Made by a program: the position numbers and the translations under genes
Notes under the pieces: model-generated
Told to the model about the DNA's origin: nothing
The model's database searches: none
What the model saw: the letters and a program-made list of their open reading frames with translations, nothing else
NCBI GenBank assembly: GCA_964423785.1
Contig: CAYRGZ010000078.1
Span: 1 to 11,926 of the forward strand
From: S012-135 sp964423785
GTDB lineage: Bacteria > Desulfobacterota > Desulfobulbia > Desulfobulbales > S012-135
DNA length: 11,926 nucleotides
Direction: 5' to 3'
Shown here: piece after piece, positions 5,599-11,926 of the stretch
Layout of the letters: each line of letters starts with the position of its first letter
Numbering within the stretch: position 1 is the first letter of the stretch

Positions 5599-6252
5599 TT
5601 ATATGCTTTCGATGGTAGCGGAGACCACGCCCTCGGCGAACCGGATTTCCACCCAGGCACCGTCGCCCAGCATGCCAGGATTCAGCACCGTGCAGGCGCC
5701 GATAGTGTCCACGGCCCGGGCTTCGTGGATGTGGCCGGTGAGGCAGACCGGCGGCTGCCATTTTTCGATGAAGGCGCGTACCGAGGTGCTGCCGACGTGC
5801 GCTCCGGAGGCGAGCCTGTCGCAGCGGCTGCCGTGGGGTGGGGCATGGGAGACGAGGATGAACGGCCGGTGACCGCGCAACTGGGTGATGCCGCGGTCGA
5901 GGATGGAGGCGATCTCCTTTTCGGAGAATTCACTCGGGGTGTCGAAGGGCGTGAAGTTGGAGCCGCCCAAGCCCACGATGCCGAGCCCCTCGATGATCCG
6001 GGCTCGGCCGTGCAGGTTACGGTCGGTCCTGACCAGGAATTCCGCCACTTCCGGCCGGTCGAGATTGCCGAACAGGGCGAAAACTCGAGGATTGTGTCGG
6101 CTGATGGCGTCGAGGACCATTTCTGCATCGGCCCGACCGCCGAAGTTGGTGAGATCCCCGGAGACGATGACACAATCGGCCTCGGCCAGGTTGGGGATGC
6201 GGTCGAGCATCGAGGTCTCCATGTGCAGGTCGCCAAAACCGATGATCCGCAT
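5599..6252 (-). CDS. Calcineurin-like metallophosphoesterase
   Basis: This 217-residue, single-domain, probably cytoplasmic protein contains the complete di-metal site of the calcineurin-like phosphoesterases in order: GDLH (D8, H10), GDLTNFGG (D33), GNLDR (N63 in place of the usual GNHD, with Leu where His often sits), SHAPPHGS (H136) and GHIHE (H174, H176). These bind two divalent metals and hydrolyse phosphate mono- or diesters; the natural substrate is unknown. The GN(L)D form resembles small phosphodiesterases of the YfcE/MJ0936-like branch rather than the protein phosphatases. The start ATG has a strong GGAGGG eight bases upstream. It lies directly ahead of the haem-pathway oxidase gene (10-base gap), which suggests one transcript but not necessarily one pathway. 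Confidence 0.85.
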   Translation of the reverse strand: MRIIGFGDLHMETSMLDRIPNLAEADCVIVSGDLTNFGGRADAEMVLDAISRHNPRVFALFGNLDRPEVAEFLVRTDRNLHGRARIIEGLGIVGLGGSNFTPFDTPSEFSEKEIASILDRGITQLRGHRPFILVSHAPPHGSRCDRLASGAHVGSTSVRAFIEKWQPPVCLTGHIHEARAVDTIGACTVLNPGMLGDGAWVEIRFAEGVVSATIESI

Positions 6253-6333
6253 GGCTCATTCCCTCCGGGTGGTGATCCTAACCTTTCAGTGTACTCGATT
6301 CCTGCCGGGCGTGAAAGCGGGAAATGGGATGGT

Positions 6334-6362
6334 TTGTCTTTTCGGACGAGACTCTTTATAAT
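6334..6362 (+). promoter_or_regulatory. Sigma70-type promoter for the flavodoxin-like gene
   Basis: TTGTCT (6334-6339, 4 of 6) and a perfect TATAAT (6357-6362) are separated by exactly 17 bases. The inferred transcription start is near 6369, giving a leader of about 58 bases to the ATG at 6428, or about 17 bases if the GTG at 6386 is used. This is the best promoter match in the window. Confidence 0.6.
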
Positions 6363-6427
6363 GCTGGCAAATAGGAACTGATACCGTGTCCGTTTCCCGC
6401 GTGGACACACCGGCTTGCGAGAACATC

Positions 6428-7093
6428 ATGCCCAAGGCCCTCGTCATACATTACTCCTTCAGCGGCCAGACCCGGGGGCTCTCGCAACGGCTCGCCGCCG
6501 GCATGGCCGATGCCGGCGTCACCGTTCATCGCGATCGTATCCAGCCGTGCATCCGACATCGCTTTCCCATTGGCTCCATTCCAGCCACCATCCACAAGAT
6601 GCTCGTCACCCTCGTCCGTCAGCGGATCGCCATCGAACCGCCGCCGCCGGCGTGGCGCGACGAGTGGGATTGCGTGGTGCTTGGCGGCCCGACCTGGTCG
6701 TACAATCCCAGCGGACCGGTACTGTCCCTCATCGACCAGTACGGCGAACAACTCTTTGCTCGCCGGATGGTGGTGCCGCTCATCTCCTGCCGGGGGTATT
6801 GGCGGGTCCATTGGCATGGCCTGCGGCGGCTGCTCGTCGCGGTTGGTGCCGAGGTGCCCACCTGCATCGTCTTCAGCCATCCCGTTGCCGAGCCATGGCG
6901 TACCCTGGGCGTTTTCTTGAAACTGGCCGGCCGGGTGCCGGAGCGTTCCTTCGGCGGGCGCTATCCCCACTACGGCCATTCCCGCCGTCAGCTGGAGGAG
7001 GCGTATCGGTTCGGGGTGCTCCTCGGCCGCGCTCTCGTCGACGGCGCGCCCCTCGCCGATCTCGATTTCCGGACTCCCATCGCCCTGCCGTAG
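6428..7093 (+). CDS. Flavodoxin-fold FMN-binding protein
   Basis: The 221-residue product begins with a flavodoxin core: MPKALVIHYSFSGQTR, whose loop at 9-16 is the FMN-phosphate-binding position, and DCVVLGGPTWSYNPSGPV (81-98), the second FMN loop with the G-x-PTW and P-S-x-PV pattern. The central fold (113-150) then gives the VVPLISC strand. The 35-55 insertion and the C-terminal extension from about 152 are not part of a minimal flavodoxin, so this is a family relative such as an NAD(P)H:quinone reductase-like or flavodoxin-like redox protein rather than a free electron carrier. It lacks clear HemG (menaquinone-type protoporphyrinogen oxidase) features beyond the shared fold. The start at 6428 fits the family's usual N terminus; a GTG at 6386 with AGGA nine bases upstream would add 14 residues and cannot be ruled out. 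It is divergent from the metallophosphoesterase gene and ends 22 bases from the convergent cobO. Confidence 0.78.
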   Translation: MPKALVIHYSFSGQTRGLSQRLAAGMADAGVTVHRDRIQPCIRHRFPIGSIPATIHKMLVTLVRQRIAIEPPPPAWRDEWDCVVLGGPTWSYNPSGPVLSLIDQYGEQLFARRMVVPLISCRGYWRVHWHGLRRLLVAVGAEVPTCIVFSHPVAEPWRTLGVFLKLAGRVPERSFGGRYPHYGHSRRQLEEAYRFGVLLGRALVDGAPLADLDFRTPIALP

Positions 7094-7115
7094 CAGCCCG
7101 TCACGGATCTAGGAA

Positions 7116-7652
7116 TCAATACTCTATACCAGGTTGAGCGCCGATACCGGCCTGGAGATGATGCTTGACCGGTACCATTTCCGTGACCAGATCGGCCCGG
7201 TCGATGAGCGCCGGGCTTGCCCCCCGACCGGTCAGAACCAGGTGCGGCGGGTCGGTCAGGGCGTCCAGGAAGGCAAGGAGTTCCTCCTCCCCGACGATCC
7301 GCCAGCGCAGCAGATAGGTGATCTCGTCGAGGATCACCATGTCGTAGCGCCCGCTTGCGATCTTCTCCTTGGCCAGTTCCCAGCCCTGGCGACCGTAAGC
7401 GGCCACGGTCTCCGGCTCGTTTTGCCATGAGAAACCGCAACCGGTGACGTGGATTTCGATCTGTGGCGCCAAGGGACGGAGTGCCGCCACCTCGCCGGTG
7501 TCGTCGTTCTCCTTGACGAACTGGATGATGCAGACCTGCATGCCCTGGCCGGCGGCCCGAAGGGCCTGGCCAAAGGCGGCGGTCGTCTTCCCCTTGCCAT
7601 CGCCGGTATAGAGAAGGATAACCGGCTGGTGCTCCCGCTTTGCCGTTGACAC
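7116..7652 (-). CDS. cobO: Cob(I)yrinic acid a,c-diamide adenosyltransferase (CobO/CobA/BtuR type)
   Basis: The 178-residue length is typical of the CobO/BtuR family, which moves the adenosyl group of ATP to the cobalt of corrinoids in adenosylcobalamin synthesis or salvage. The family-specific P-loop GDGKGKTTAAFGQALRAAG is at 17-35, an IIQFVK strand at 42-47, the Walker-B-like YDMVILDEITYLL at 103-115, LVLTGRGA at 138-145 and ADLVTEM with a following KH at 153-164. The GTG start at 7652 is chosen because GAGGG lies five bases upstream and homology begins within ten residues; a much longer frame extending upstream would overlap the response regulator gene antisense and has no family similarity. 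It is divergent from the response regulator (100-base gap) and convergent with the flavodoxin-like gene. No cobalamin riboswitch fits the short leader. Confidence 0.92.
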   Translation of the reverse strand: MSTAKREHQPVILLYTGDGKGKTTAAFGQALRAAGQGMQVCIIQFVKENDDTGEVAALRPLAPQIEIHVTGCGFSWQNEPETVAAYGRQGWELAKEKIASGRYDMVILDEITYLLRWRIVGEEELLAFLDALTDPPHLVLTGRGASPALIDRADLVTEMVPVKHHLQAGIGAQPGIEY

Positions 7653-7662
7653 TGGTTCCCTC

Positions 7663-7702
7663 AATGGTGTGTAATGAACGTTGCAAACCAATCTACACCA
7701 TT
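7663..7702. promoter_or_regulatory. Inverted repeat in the cobO / response-regulator divergent region
   Basis: AATGGTGT (7663-7670) and ACACCATT (7695-7702) are perfect 8-base inverted arms, 24 bases apart and centred 32 bases from each other, roughly three helical turns. The left arm touches the complement of the cobO Shine-Dalgarno (7658-7662). It could be a shared operator for the two divergent genes, or an RNA hairpin next to the cobO ribosome-binding site. Chance is possible. Confidence 0.4.
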
Positions 7703-7752
7703 CGTGGCCCCTGACAAGAGGAACACGGCTATCCCCTGCTCTGGAGGTCGTC

Positions 7753-8808
7753 ATGCCTATTCCCATCCTGTTCGTCGACGACGAGATCAATATCCTGCGG
7801 ACCCTGCGCCGGATGTTTTTCGATTCCGACGAGTACGAGGTCCATACCGCCGAGAGCGGCCCCGAGGCCCTGGCCATGCTGGAAGAGGGGTTGCGGCCGG
7901 CGGTGATCGTCAGCGACCAACGCATGCCGGGTATGAGCGGCAGTGAGTTGCTCGCCGAAGTGCGGCAGCGGTATCCGGAGATCGTTCGGATCATCCTCAC
8001 CGGTTACGCCGATATCGATGCCGCCATCGAGGCGATCAACGTCGGGGCCGTCTTCCGTTATATCGCCAAACCGTGGGAAGGCGACGAACTCAAGCGGGCC
8101 ATCGACGACGCGGTCCGCCATTGGCGACTCGTCCAGGAAAACCGGGCCTTGACCGAAGAACTCCAACGGACCAATCGGAAGCTGGCCGATCTCAACGAGA
8201 GTCTCGAGCGCAAGGTGGCGGAGCGTACGGCCGAACTCCGTCGAGCCTACGAAGCCAATCTGCGGCTGACCACTGAATTGGAGGCCAAGATCCGCGAGTT
8301 GGAGGGATGGGACACTCTGCACCAGCATATCTTGACTATCCACCCGGAGGAAGAGACCCTGCGGGTACTGGCCGGCGTGGTCTGCAAGGTGGTCTGTTGC
8401 GAGGGGGTGGGGATCTTCCTGCTCGAGGGGGAGGAACTCGTTCCCGGCCTGGTGCAATATGAAGGAGAGCTCGCCTGCCTGCGCGACGACGGAGAACTCG
8501 CCGCCCTGCGCAACCGGGTCGTGACGGAGCAGAGCTCTCTTCTCCTAATCGAGGATGCCTTGCCGGCGGCGGCAGCGACGGTGGCGGAGAGTATGGCCAT
8601 CGTGCCGCTGGGGCGGGAACGCCGGGTACTGGGTGTCGTCGAAGTGGTCACCATCCACCGCTCCCTCACCGAGGAGGAGGTCGGCAAGCTGCATGCCTTG
8701 GCGAGCCAGGGGGCCATTGCCATCCTCGACGCCCGTATGGATGAACTGCTGCCGGAACTCGAATCCTCCCTCGACACCATTCTCCAGGAGTTCGACAACG
8801 AACCGTAA
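7753..8808 (+). CDS. Response regulator with coiled coil and GAF domain, no recognised output domain
   Basis: This 351-residue cytoplasmic signalling protein starts with a complete receiver domain (residues 2-120): acidic pair D9-D10, phosphoacceptor D55 in VIVSDQRMPGMSG, T83 in ILTGYAD and K106 in YIAKPW. The YIAKPW form is usual for receivers attached to HD-GYP, GGDEF or kinase partners. A helical, probably coiled-coil stretch follows (about 125-185; NESLERKVAERTAELRRAYE). Residues about 188-335 resemble a GAF sensor domain, with the conserved IVPLG and VLGVVEVV strands. The protein ends shortly after, with no histidine kinase, HD-GYP, GGDEF or DNA-binding domain, so it probably acts by protein contact. 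The ATG at 7753 has GGAGG five bases upstream; a longer frame upstream is not supported. The FapA-family gene begins 57 bases after its stop, suggesting one operon and a shared function. Confidence 0.85.
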   Translation: MPIPILFVDDEINILRTLRRMFFDSDEYEVHTAESGPEALAMLEEGLRPAVIVSDQRMPGMSGSELLAEVRQRYPEIVRIILTGYADIDAAIEAINVGAVFRYIAKPWEGDELKRAIDDAVRHWRLVQENRALTEELQRTNRKLADLNESLERKVAERTAELRRAYEANLRLTTELEAKIRELEGWDTLHQHILTIHPEEETLRVLAGVVCKVVCCEGVGIFLLEGEELVPGLVQYEGELACLRDDGELAALRNRVVTEQSSLLLIEDALPAAAATVAESMAIVPLGRERRVLGVVEVVTIHRSLTEEEVGKLHALASQGAIAILDARMDELLPELESSLDTILQEFDNEP

Positions 8809-8865
8809 CAGCCTGGAAAACGGTTGTAAGCTTCCCCCTTCCTTGCACTTTCAATCGGAGCCACC

Positions 8866-11004
8866 ATGACGCCGAAGGGAAGAAAACGTCGCTCTCTCGA
8901 CGAGATCGAAGAGCAATTCTTGAAAATTCTTGAACCTGAGTTCGCCGTCGAAGAGGAGGAGGGGGAAGAAGCGGCCGCTGACCGGACAACGGAGGAAGGG
9001 GCACCGGAGGAAGTATCGGTCCTGGAACTCGTGGTCAGCGCCGACGGCATGCGAGCCGAACTCAGGATGAACGGGGAGGGCGTCTATTCCGCCGCCGATC
9101 TTTTCGCCTTTCTGCAGGAGCAGGGCATCGTTCATGGCGTCGACCGCGCCGCCGTCGAGGTGGCGGCGGAGCAGATCGCGCAGTACGGCCGGTTACCGAA
9201 GCCCATTGTGGTGGCCCGCGGCTCGCAGCCGGTACCGCGGCGCCGGGTGGTCTTTAGTTTCCTGGAACGGGTGGCTGGGGAGGACGGGGCGACCACCGTC
9301 TGGATGATCGACGGGGCGCCGCTCTTCGGTGATCTGTCCGGGATCTTCGACCTTGAAAATCTGGATGAGATCGACCGATTGGAGAACGTGGTCGTCAAAG
9401 CGGTTACCAAGGGAGAGCTTATCGGTCGGCTGGAGGATGTGGCCGACAGCCGACCGGGCCGGACGGTGCGTGGCGAAGAGGTGGAGGATGACGGCTGGCT
9501 GCCGCGGCTCGGCGACAATATCGCCTTCGACGAGGCAAGCGGTGAGTATCGATCCCAGATCTACGGATACGTCCATGCCGAGGAGGATTTCCTCGACGTG
9601 GTGGCGCCGGTCTGGATCGCCCCGGACAAGATGTATGCTTGCTATGTCAACCTGCCGCAGCTCGGCGAACCGGTGGTGCCGGAGTATGCCGACATCAGTG
9701 GGGCTCTCCTGCGGCGGCATGTCAAACCGAACCTGCTCTTGAGCCAGCGGATCCAGACCTTGTGCGAAAAACTCGCGCGCGGGGAAGCGGTGCCCCAGAC
9801 CGTCAAGATCGCCAAGGGACGACCACCGGTGCCCGGCAAGGATGCCCGTTTCATTCTGCACGTCGACATCGAGGTGCGGGCCGGCACCCTCCGGGAGGAC
9901 GACACCATCGATCTGCGGGAGCGCAATATCGTCGCCGCGGTGGCCAAGGACACCCTGGTGGCGGAAAAGATCAAACCCACCAAGGGTAAACCCGGCTCCG
10001 ACCTGTTCGGCACCGTGCTGCCGGCCCCCGACGGCAAGGACTATCCCTTGACGGTGGGAAAGGGGATTCGGAAAGAGGATGTCGGCGACCGGATCCGATA
10101 CTGGGCCGAGTACGACGGCAACGTTTCGTATCGATACGATACCCTTTCCGTGGCCAAGGTGTTCAGTATCACCGGCGACGTCGATTACACCACCGGCAAC
10201 GTGCGGGTCAAAACCGATCTCACCATCAGCGGTTCGGTGCGGCCCGGCTTCCAAGTCAAGGCTGACGGTAACGTCGAGATCAAGGGCATGGTGGAGGCCG
10301 GTGCCGTGGTGGAGTGTACCGGTAATCTGAAGGTGGGGGAGGGAATTCTCGGGACCGAGACCCGTATCGTCGTGCGTGGCGATCTTACCGCCCATTTCAT
10401 CCAGGATGCCGAAGTGCTGGTCGGCGGCGATGTCGTGGTCGGCAGTTATGTTTATAATAGCCTGGTGCGGGCCGGAGGTGCCATCACCGTCCGCAAGACG
10501 ACGAGTAGCGCCGGCAAGGTGGTGGGCGGCCTGCTGGTAGCCTCACGGGGTATCGAGTGCGCCACCGTCGGTTCTCCCACCAACCGCTCCACCACCGTCG
10601 CCCTGCAGCCGTCGGCCGAACACCGGGCCGCCCTGCGCAAGCTCGATGCCCGCATCGCGGAATGCCGGGAGATCATCCTCAAGACCATGCGCACCCTGGG
10701 GCTCGATACCGTGGATCCCCTGGCCATCCGGGCCCGTCTCGCCAAGGTGCCGAAGGACAAGCGGGAGATGGTCACCCGCTTGCTCGTCAATCTCAGTGCT
10801 CTCATCAAACAGCGGAACGCCCTGGAGCAGGAGAAGAAGGAACTGGAGGAGCGGATCGAGGCCGAACTCGCCAAGGCGGCGATCCGGGTGACGAGCCAGT
10901 TTTACCAGGGCAACGAGGTGCAGATCGGCGACTATCGCCTGGTGGCGCCCACCGATTTCGGGCCGTCGATCTTCCAGTTGCGCGACGGCCATATCGTCCG
11001 CTGA
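8866..11004 (+). CDS. FapA family (DUF342) protein with duplicated N-terminal domain
   Basis: The 712-residue product is longer than most FapA/DUF342 proteins. In Vibrio a FapA helps place flagellar or chemotaxis components at the pole, but the molecular role of the family is not settled. Domains: an acidic N terminus (1-50); a first FapA N-terminal-like module (about 51-240) with SADGMRAEL, a GSQPVPRRR loop and PGRTV; a second copy of the same module (about 245-432) with APDKMYACY, KGRPPVPGKDA and GKPGSDLFGTV; a right-handed beta-helix region (about 433-545) built of repeated Gly-Asp/Gly-Asn-x-V turns; then charged helices, likely coiled coil, at 586-672 and a short final strand. The ATG has GGAG five bases upstream. 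It is 57 bases downstream of the response regulator and ends one base from a convergent flagellin gene, which supports a surface or motility role. Cytoplasmic location is expected: no signal peptide or membrane helix is seen. Confidence 0.85.
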   Translation: MTPKGRKRRSLDEIEEQFLKILEPEFAVEEEEGEEAAADRTTEEGAPEEVSVLELVVSADGMRAELRMNGEGVYSAADLFAFLQEQGIVHGVDRAAVEVAAEQIAQYGRLPKPIVVARGSQPVPRRRVVFSFLERVAGEDGATTVWMIDGAPLFGDLSGIFDLENLDEIDRLENVVVKAVTKGELIGRLEDVADSRPGRTVRGEEVEDDGWLPRLGDNIAFDEASGEYRSQIYGYVHAEEDFLDVVAPVWIAPDKMYACYVNLPQLGEPVVPEYADISGALLRRHVKPNLLLSQRIQTLCEKLARGEAVPQTVKIAKGRPPVPGKDARFILHVDIEVRAGTLREDDTIDLRERNIVAAVAKDTLVAEKIKPTKGKPGSDLFGTVLPAPDGKDYPLTVGKGIRKEDVGDRIRYWAEYDGNVSYRYDTLSVAKVFSITGDVDYTTGNVRVKTDLTISGSVRPGFQVKADGNVEIKGMVEAGAVVECTGNLKVGEGILGTETRIVVRGDLTAHFIQDAEVLVGGDVVVGSYVYNSLVRAGGAITVRKTTSSAGKVVGGLLVASRGIECATVGSPTNRSTTVALQPSAEHRAALRKLDARIAECREIILKTMRTLGLDTVDPLAIRARLAKVPKDKREMVTRLLVNLSALIKQRNALEQEKKELEERIEAELAKAAIRVTSQFYQGNEVQIGDYRLVAPTDFGPSIFQLRDGHIVR

Positions 11005-11005
11005 C

Positions 11006-11824
11006 TTATCCCTGCAACAAGTTCATCACCCTGGTCTGATCGACATTGCCGGCCTGGGTAGCGGCAAAGAGGCGGGCCCGCTCGAGGACTTTCATTCGGG
11101 CCAGGGTCATCGCTTCTTCCGCCATGTCCACCTCGGTGACCTGGGAGCGGGCGGCGGCCAGGTTGACTTCGGTGGTGGACAGGGTGCCGATGGTGGCTGC
11201 AAGCCCATTCTGCTGGGCGCCGAGATTGGTGCGGGTCTGGTCGATGGCGGCCAATGCTGCGTCGGCGATGCCGACGGCAGCCTCGGCGCCTTCGGCGGTG
11301 GTGAGGTCGATGGAGGCGAGGGTGCCGTTTTCGTTGCCCAGCGCACCGGGCGTCATGTCCGGGATCGAAACGGTGACCGTGTCGCCGGCGGCCGGCCCCA
11401 CCTGGAAGGCCTTGTCGCTGTACGCACCGGTGAGCAGAGGTTGGCCGTTGTAGGTGGTGGATTCGGTCAGCGACTGGAGAGCCGCCACCGACCGCTGTAC
11501 CTCGGCCTGCAGGGCACGGCGGCTCTCCGCGCCTTGCGCCGCCGAGTTGGCCTGGATCGCCAGCACCCGGATGTTGCCGACGATATCGGCGGCCTGGGAG
11601 AGCGCCCCCTCGGCGATGGAGGTGATCGAAATGGCGTCACTGGCGTTGCGCAGGGCGGCGCCCACCCCCCGCGCCTGGGAGCCCAAGAGATCGCCGATCA
11701 CCATGCCGGCGGCGTCGTCCGCCGCCCGGTTGATGCGGCGTCCCGAGGCGATCCGTTCGAGGGTTTTCGCGAGGATGTTTTCGTTCTTGTTGAGGCCGAT
11801 GGTAGTAGCGCTGATCTTCGGCAT
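11006..11824 (-). CDS. Flagellin, compact form
   Basis: Flagellin subunits polymerise into the filament after export through the flagellar type III apparatus. This 272-residue protein has the N-terminal D0/D1 helices (ERIASGRRINRAADDAAGMVI near 23-43, ALRNASDAISI near 57-67, TYNGQPLLTG near 124-133), a short central region (about 134-175) instead of large surface domains, and the C-terminal D1/D0 helices (LGAQQNGLAATIG at 201-213, NLAAARSQVTEVDMAEEA, ending VMNLLQG). Compared with Salmonella FliC from memory, the N-terminal stretch before RIN is seven residues shorter while the C-terminal helix is full length. The ATG at 11824 has GGGAGG six bases upstream; the extra residues of a longer frame do not look like flagellin. 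I found no sigma28 or sigma54 promoter in the 102 bases up to the window end. Its stop lies one base from that of the FapA gene. Confidence 0.9.
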   Translation of the reverse strand: MPKISATTIGLNKNENILAKTLERIASGRRINRAADDAAGMVIGDLLGSQARGVGAALRNASDAISITSIAEGALSQAADIVGNIRVLAIQANSAAQGAESRRALQAEVQRSVAALQSLTESTTYNGQPLLTGAYSDKAFQVGPAAGDTVTVSIPDMTPGALGNENGTLASIDLTTAEGAEAAVGIADAALAAIDQTRTNLGAQQNGLAATIGTLSTTEVNLAAARSQVTEVDMAEEAMTLARMKVLERARLFAATQAGNVDQTRVMNLLQG

Positions 11825-11926
11825 GGCTGACCTCCCGTGGTAAAGGCGGAGTCCGAAAACGTGATGGCCTCGTAAAAAGTCGCAGTCGGTCCAGGCCTGA
11901 CACGACAATTCAACGAGTTACAAAGC

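Noticed and set aside
4290..5618. Long plus-strand open frame antisense to the haem-pathway oxidase (442 codons)
   Set aside because: The composition is repetitive in Gly, His and Arg with no family motif; the opposite strand encodes a full FAD-dependent oxidase.
6428..7093. Assigning the flavodoxin-like gene as hemG-type menaquinone-dependent protoporphyrinogen oxidase
   Set aside because: Only the common flavodoxin fold is shared; the characteristic HemG segments are not recognisable and the length differs.
7653..7752. Cobalamin riboswitch upstream of cobO
   Set aside because: The divergent gap is only 100 bases, too short for the usual cobalamin riboswitch, and no conserved B12-box sequence was seen.
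7653..8000. Upstream extension of cobO to a 294-residue protein
   Set aside because: The extra 116 residues overlap the response regulator antisense and lack family similarity; the GTG at 7652 has a good ribosome-binding site.
10126..10139. Perfect 14-bp palindrome TCGTATCGATACGA
   Set aside because: It lies inside the FapA coding sequence and follows from the codons for Ser-Tyr-Arg-Tyr-Asp; no regulatory context.
9193..10395. 400-codon minus-strand frame inside the FapA gene
   Set aside because: It is an antisense shadow: rich in His, Gly and Asp, no domain, no ribosome-binding site of note.
11825..11926. Sigma28 or sigma54 promoter for the flagellin gene
   Set aside because: No TAAA-N15-GCCGATAA-like pair and no GG-N10-GC pair was found on the minus strand; the promoter may lie beyond the window.

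Overview
The window (11,926 bp) looks like chromosomal DNA of a GC-rich, flagellated Gram-negative bacterium. The best guess is a deltaproteobacterium-type lineage (Desulfobacterota, possibly Desulfobulbales). The reasons are a type II secretion GspB-type C-terminal domain, a DnaA whose domain IV signature carries the shortened 'FNRDH' loop that I associate with that group, a DUF1566 envelope protein, a FapA/DUF342 protein and a CobO-type adenosyltransferase. This assignment is inference from protein style; there is no rRNA marker in the window.

Layout, left to right. (1) 2-724: 3' part of a GspB-like type II secretion gene, cut by the window edge. (2) 735-2199, minus strand: a LysR-type regulator followed by an exported DUF1566 protein, probably one transcript. 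(3) 2200-2879: about 680 bp without a gene. It is much more AT-rich than its surroundings and unusually structured: a likely leaderless LysR promoter with an upstream 15-bp palindrome, a G-quadruplex-type motif inside an inverted repeat, a strongly G-over-C stretch, helically phased A-tracts, a 12-bp palindrome fused to a perfect -10 box, and several imperfect DnaA-box-like 9-mers. (4) 2880-4217, plus strand: dnaA. Together 2200-4217 is a candidate replication origin plus initiator, though dnaN, recF and gyrB are not beside it. (5) 4224-6252, minus strand: a metallophosphoesterase followed after 10 bp by a HemY-type protoporphyrinogen/coproporphyrinogen oxidase. (6) 6428-7093, plus strand: a flavodoxin-fold protein with a good sigma70-type promoter. 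(7) 7116-7652, minus strand: CobO. (8) 7753-11004, plus strand: a response regulator with receiver, coiled coil and GAF but no output domain, then a large FapA-family protein with a duplicated N-terminal domain. (9) 11006-11824, minus strand: a compact flagellin ending 1 bp from the FapA gene.

The genes do not form one pathway. Two linked themes are plausible: tetrapyrrole/redox chemistry in the centre (haem-pathway oxidase, flavodoxin-like protein, corrinoid adenosyltransferase) and signalling/motility on the right (receiver-GAF, FapA, flagellin). No insertion sequence, tRNA, rRNA, CRISPR array or phage gene was seen. The most unusual items are the structured region upstream of dnaA, the sensor-I and domain IV changes in DnaA, the FapA internal duplication, and the flagellin with a 7-residue-shorter N terminus.
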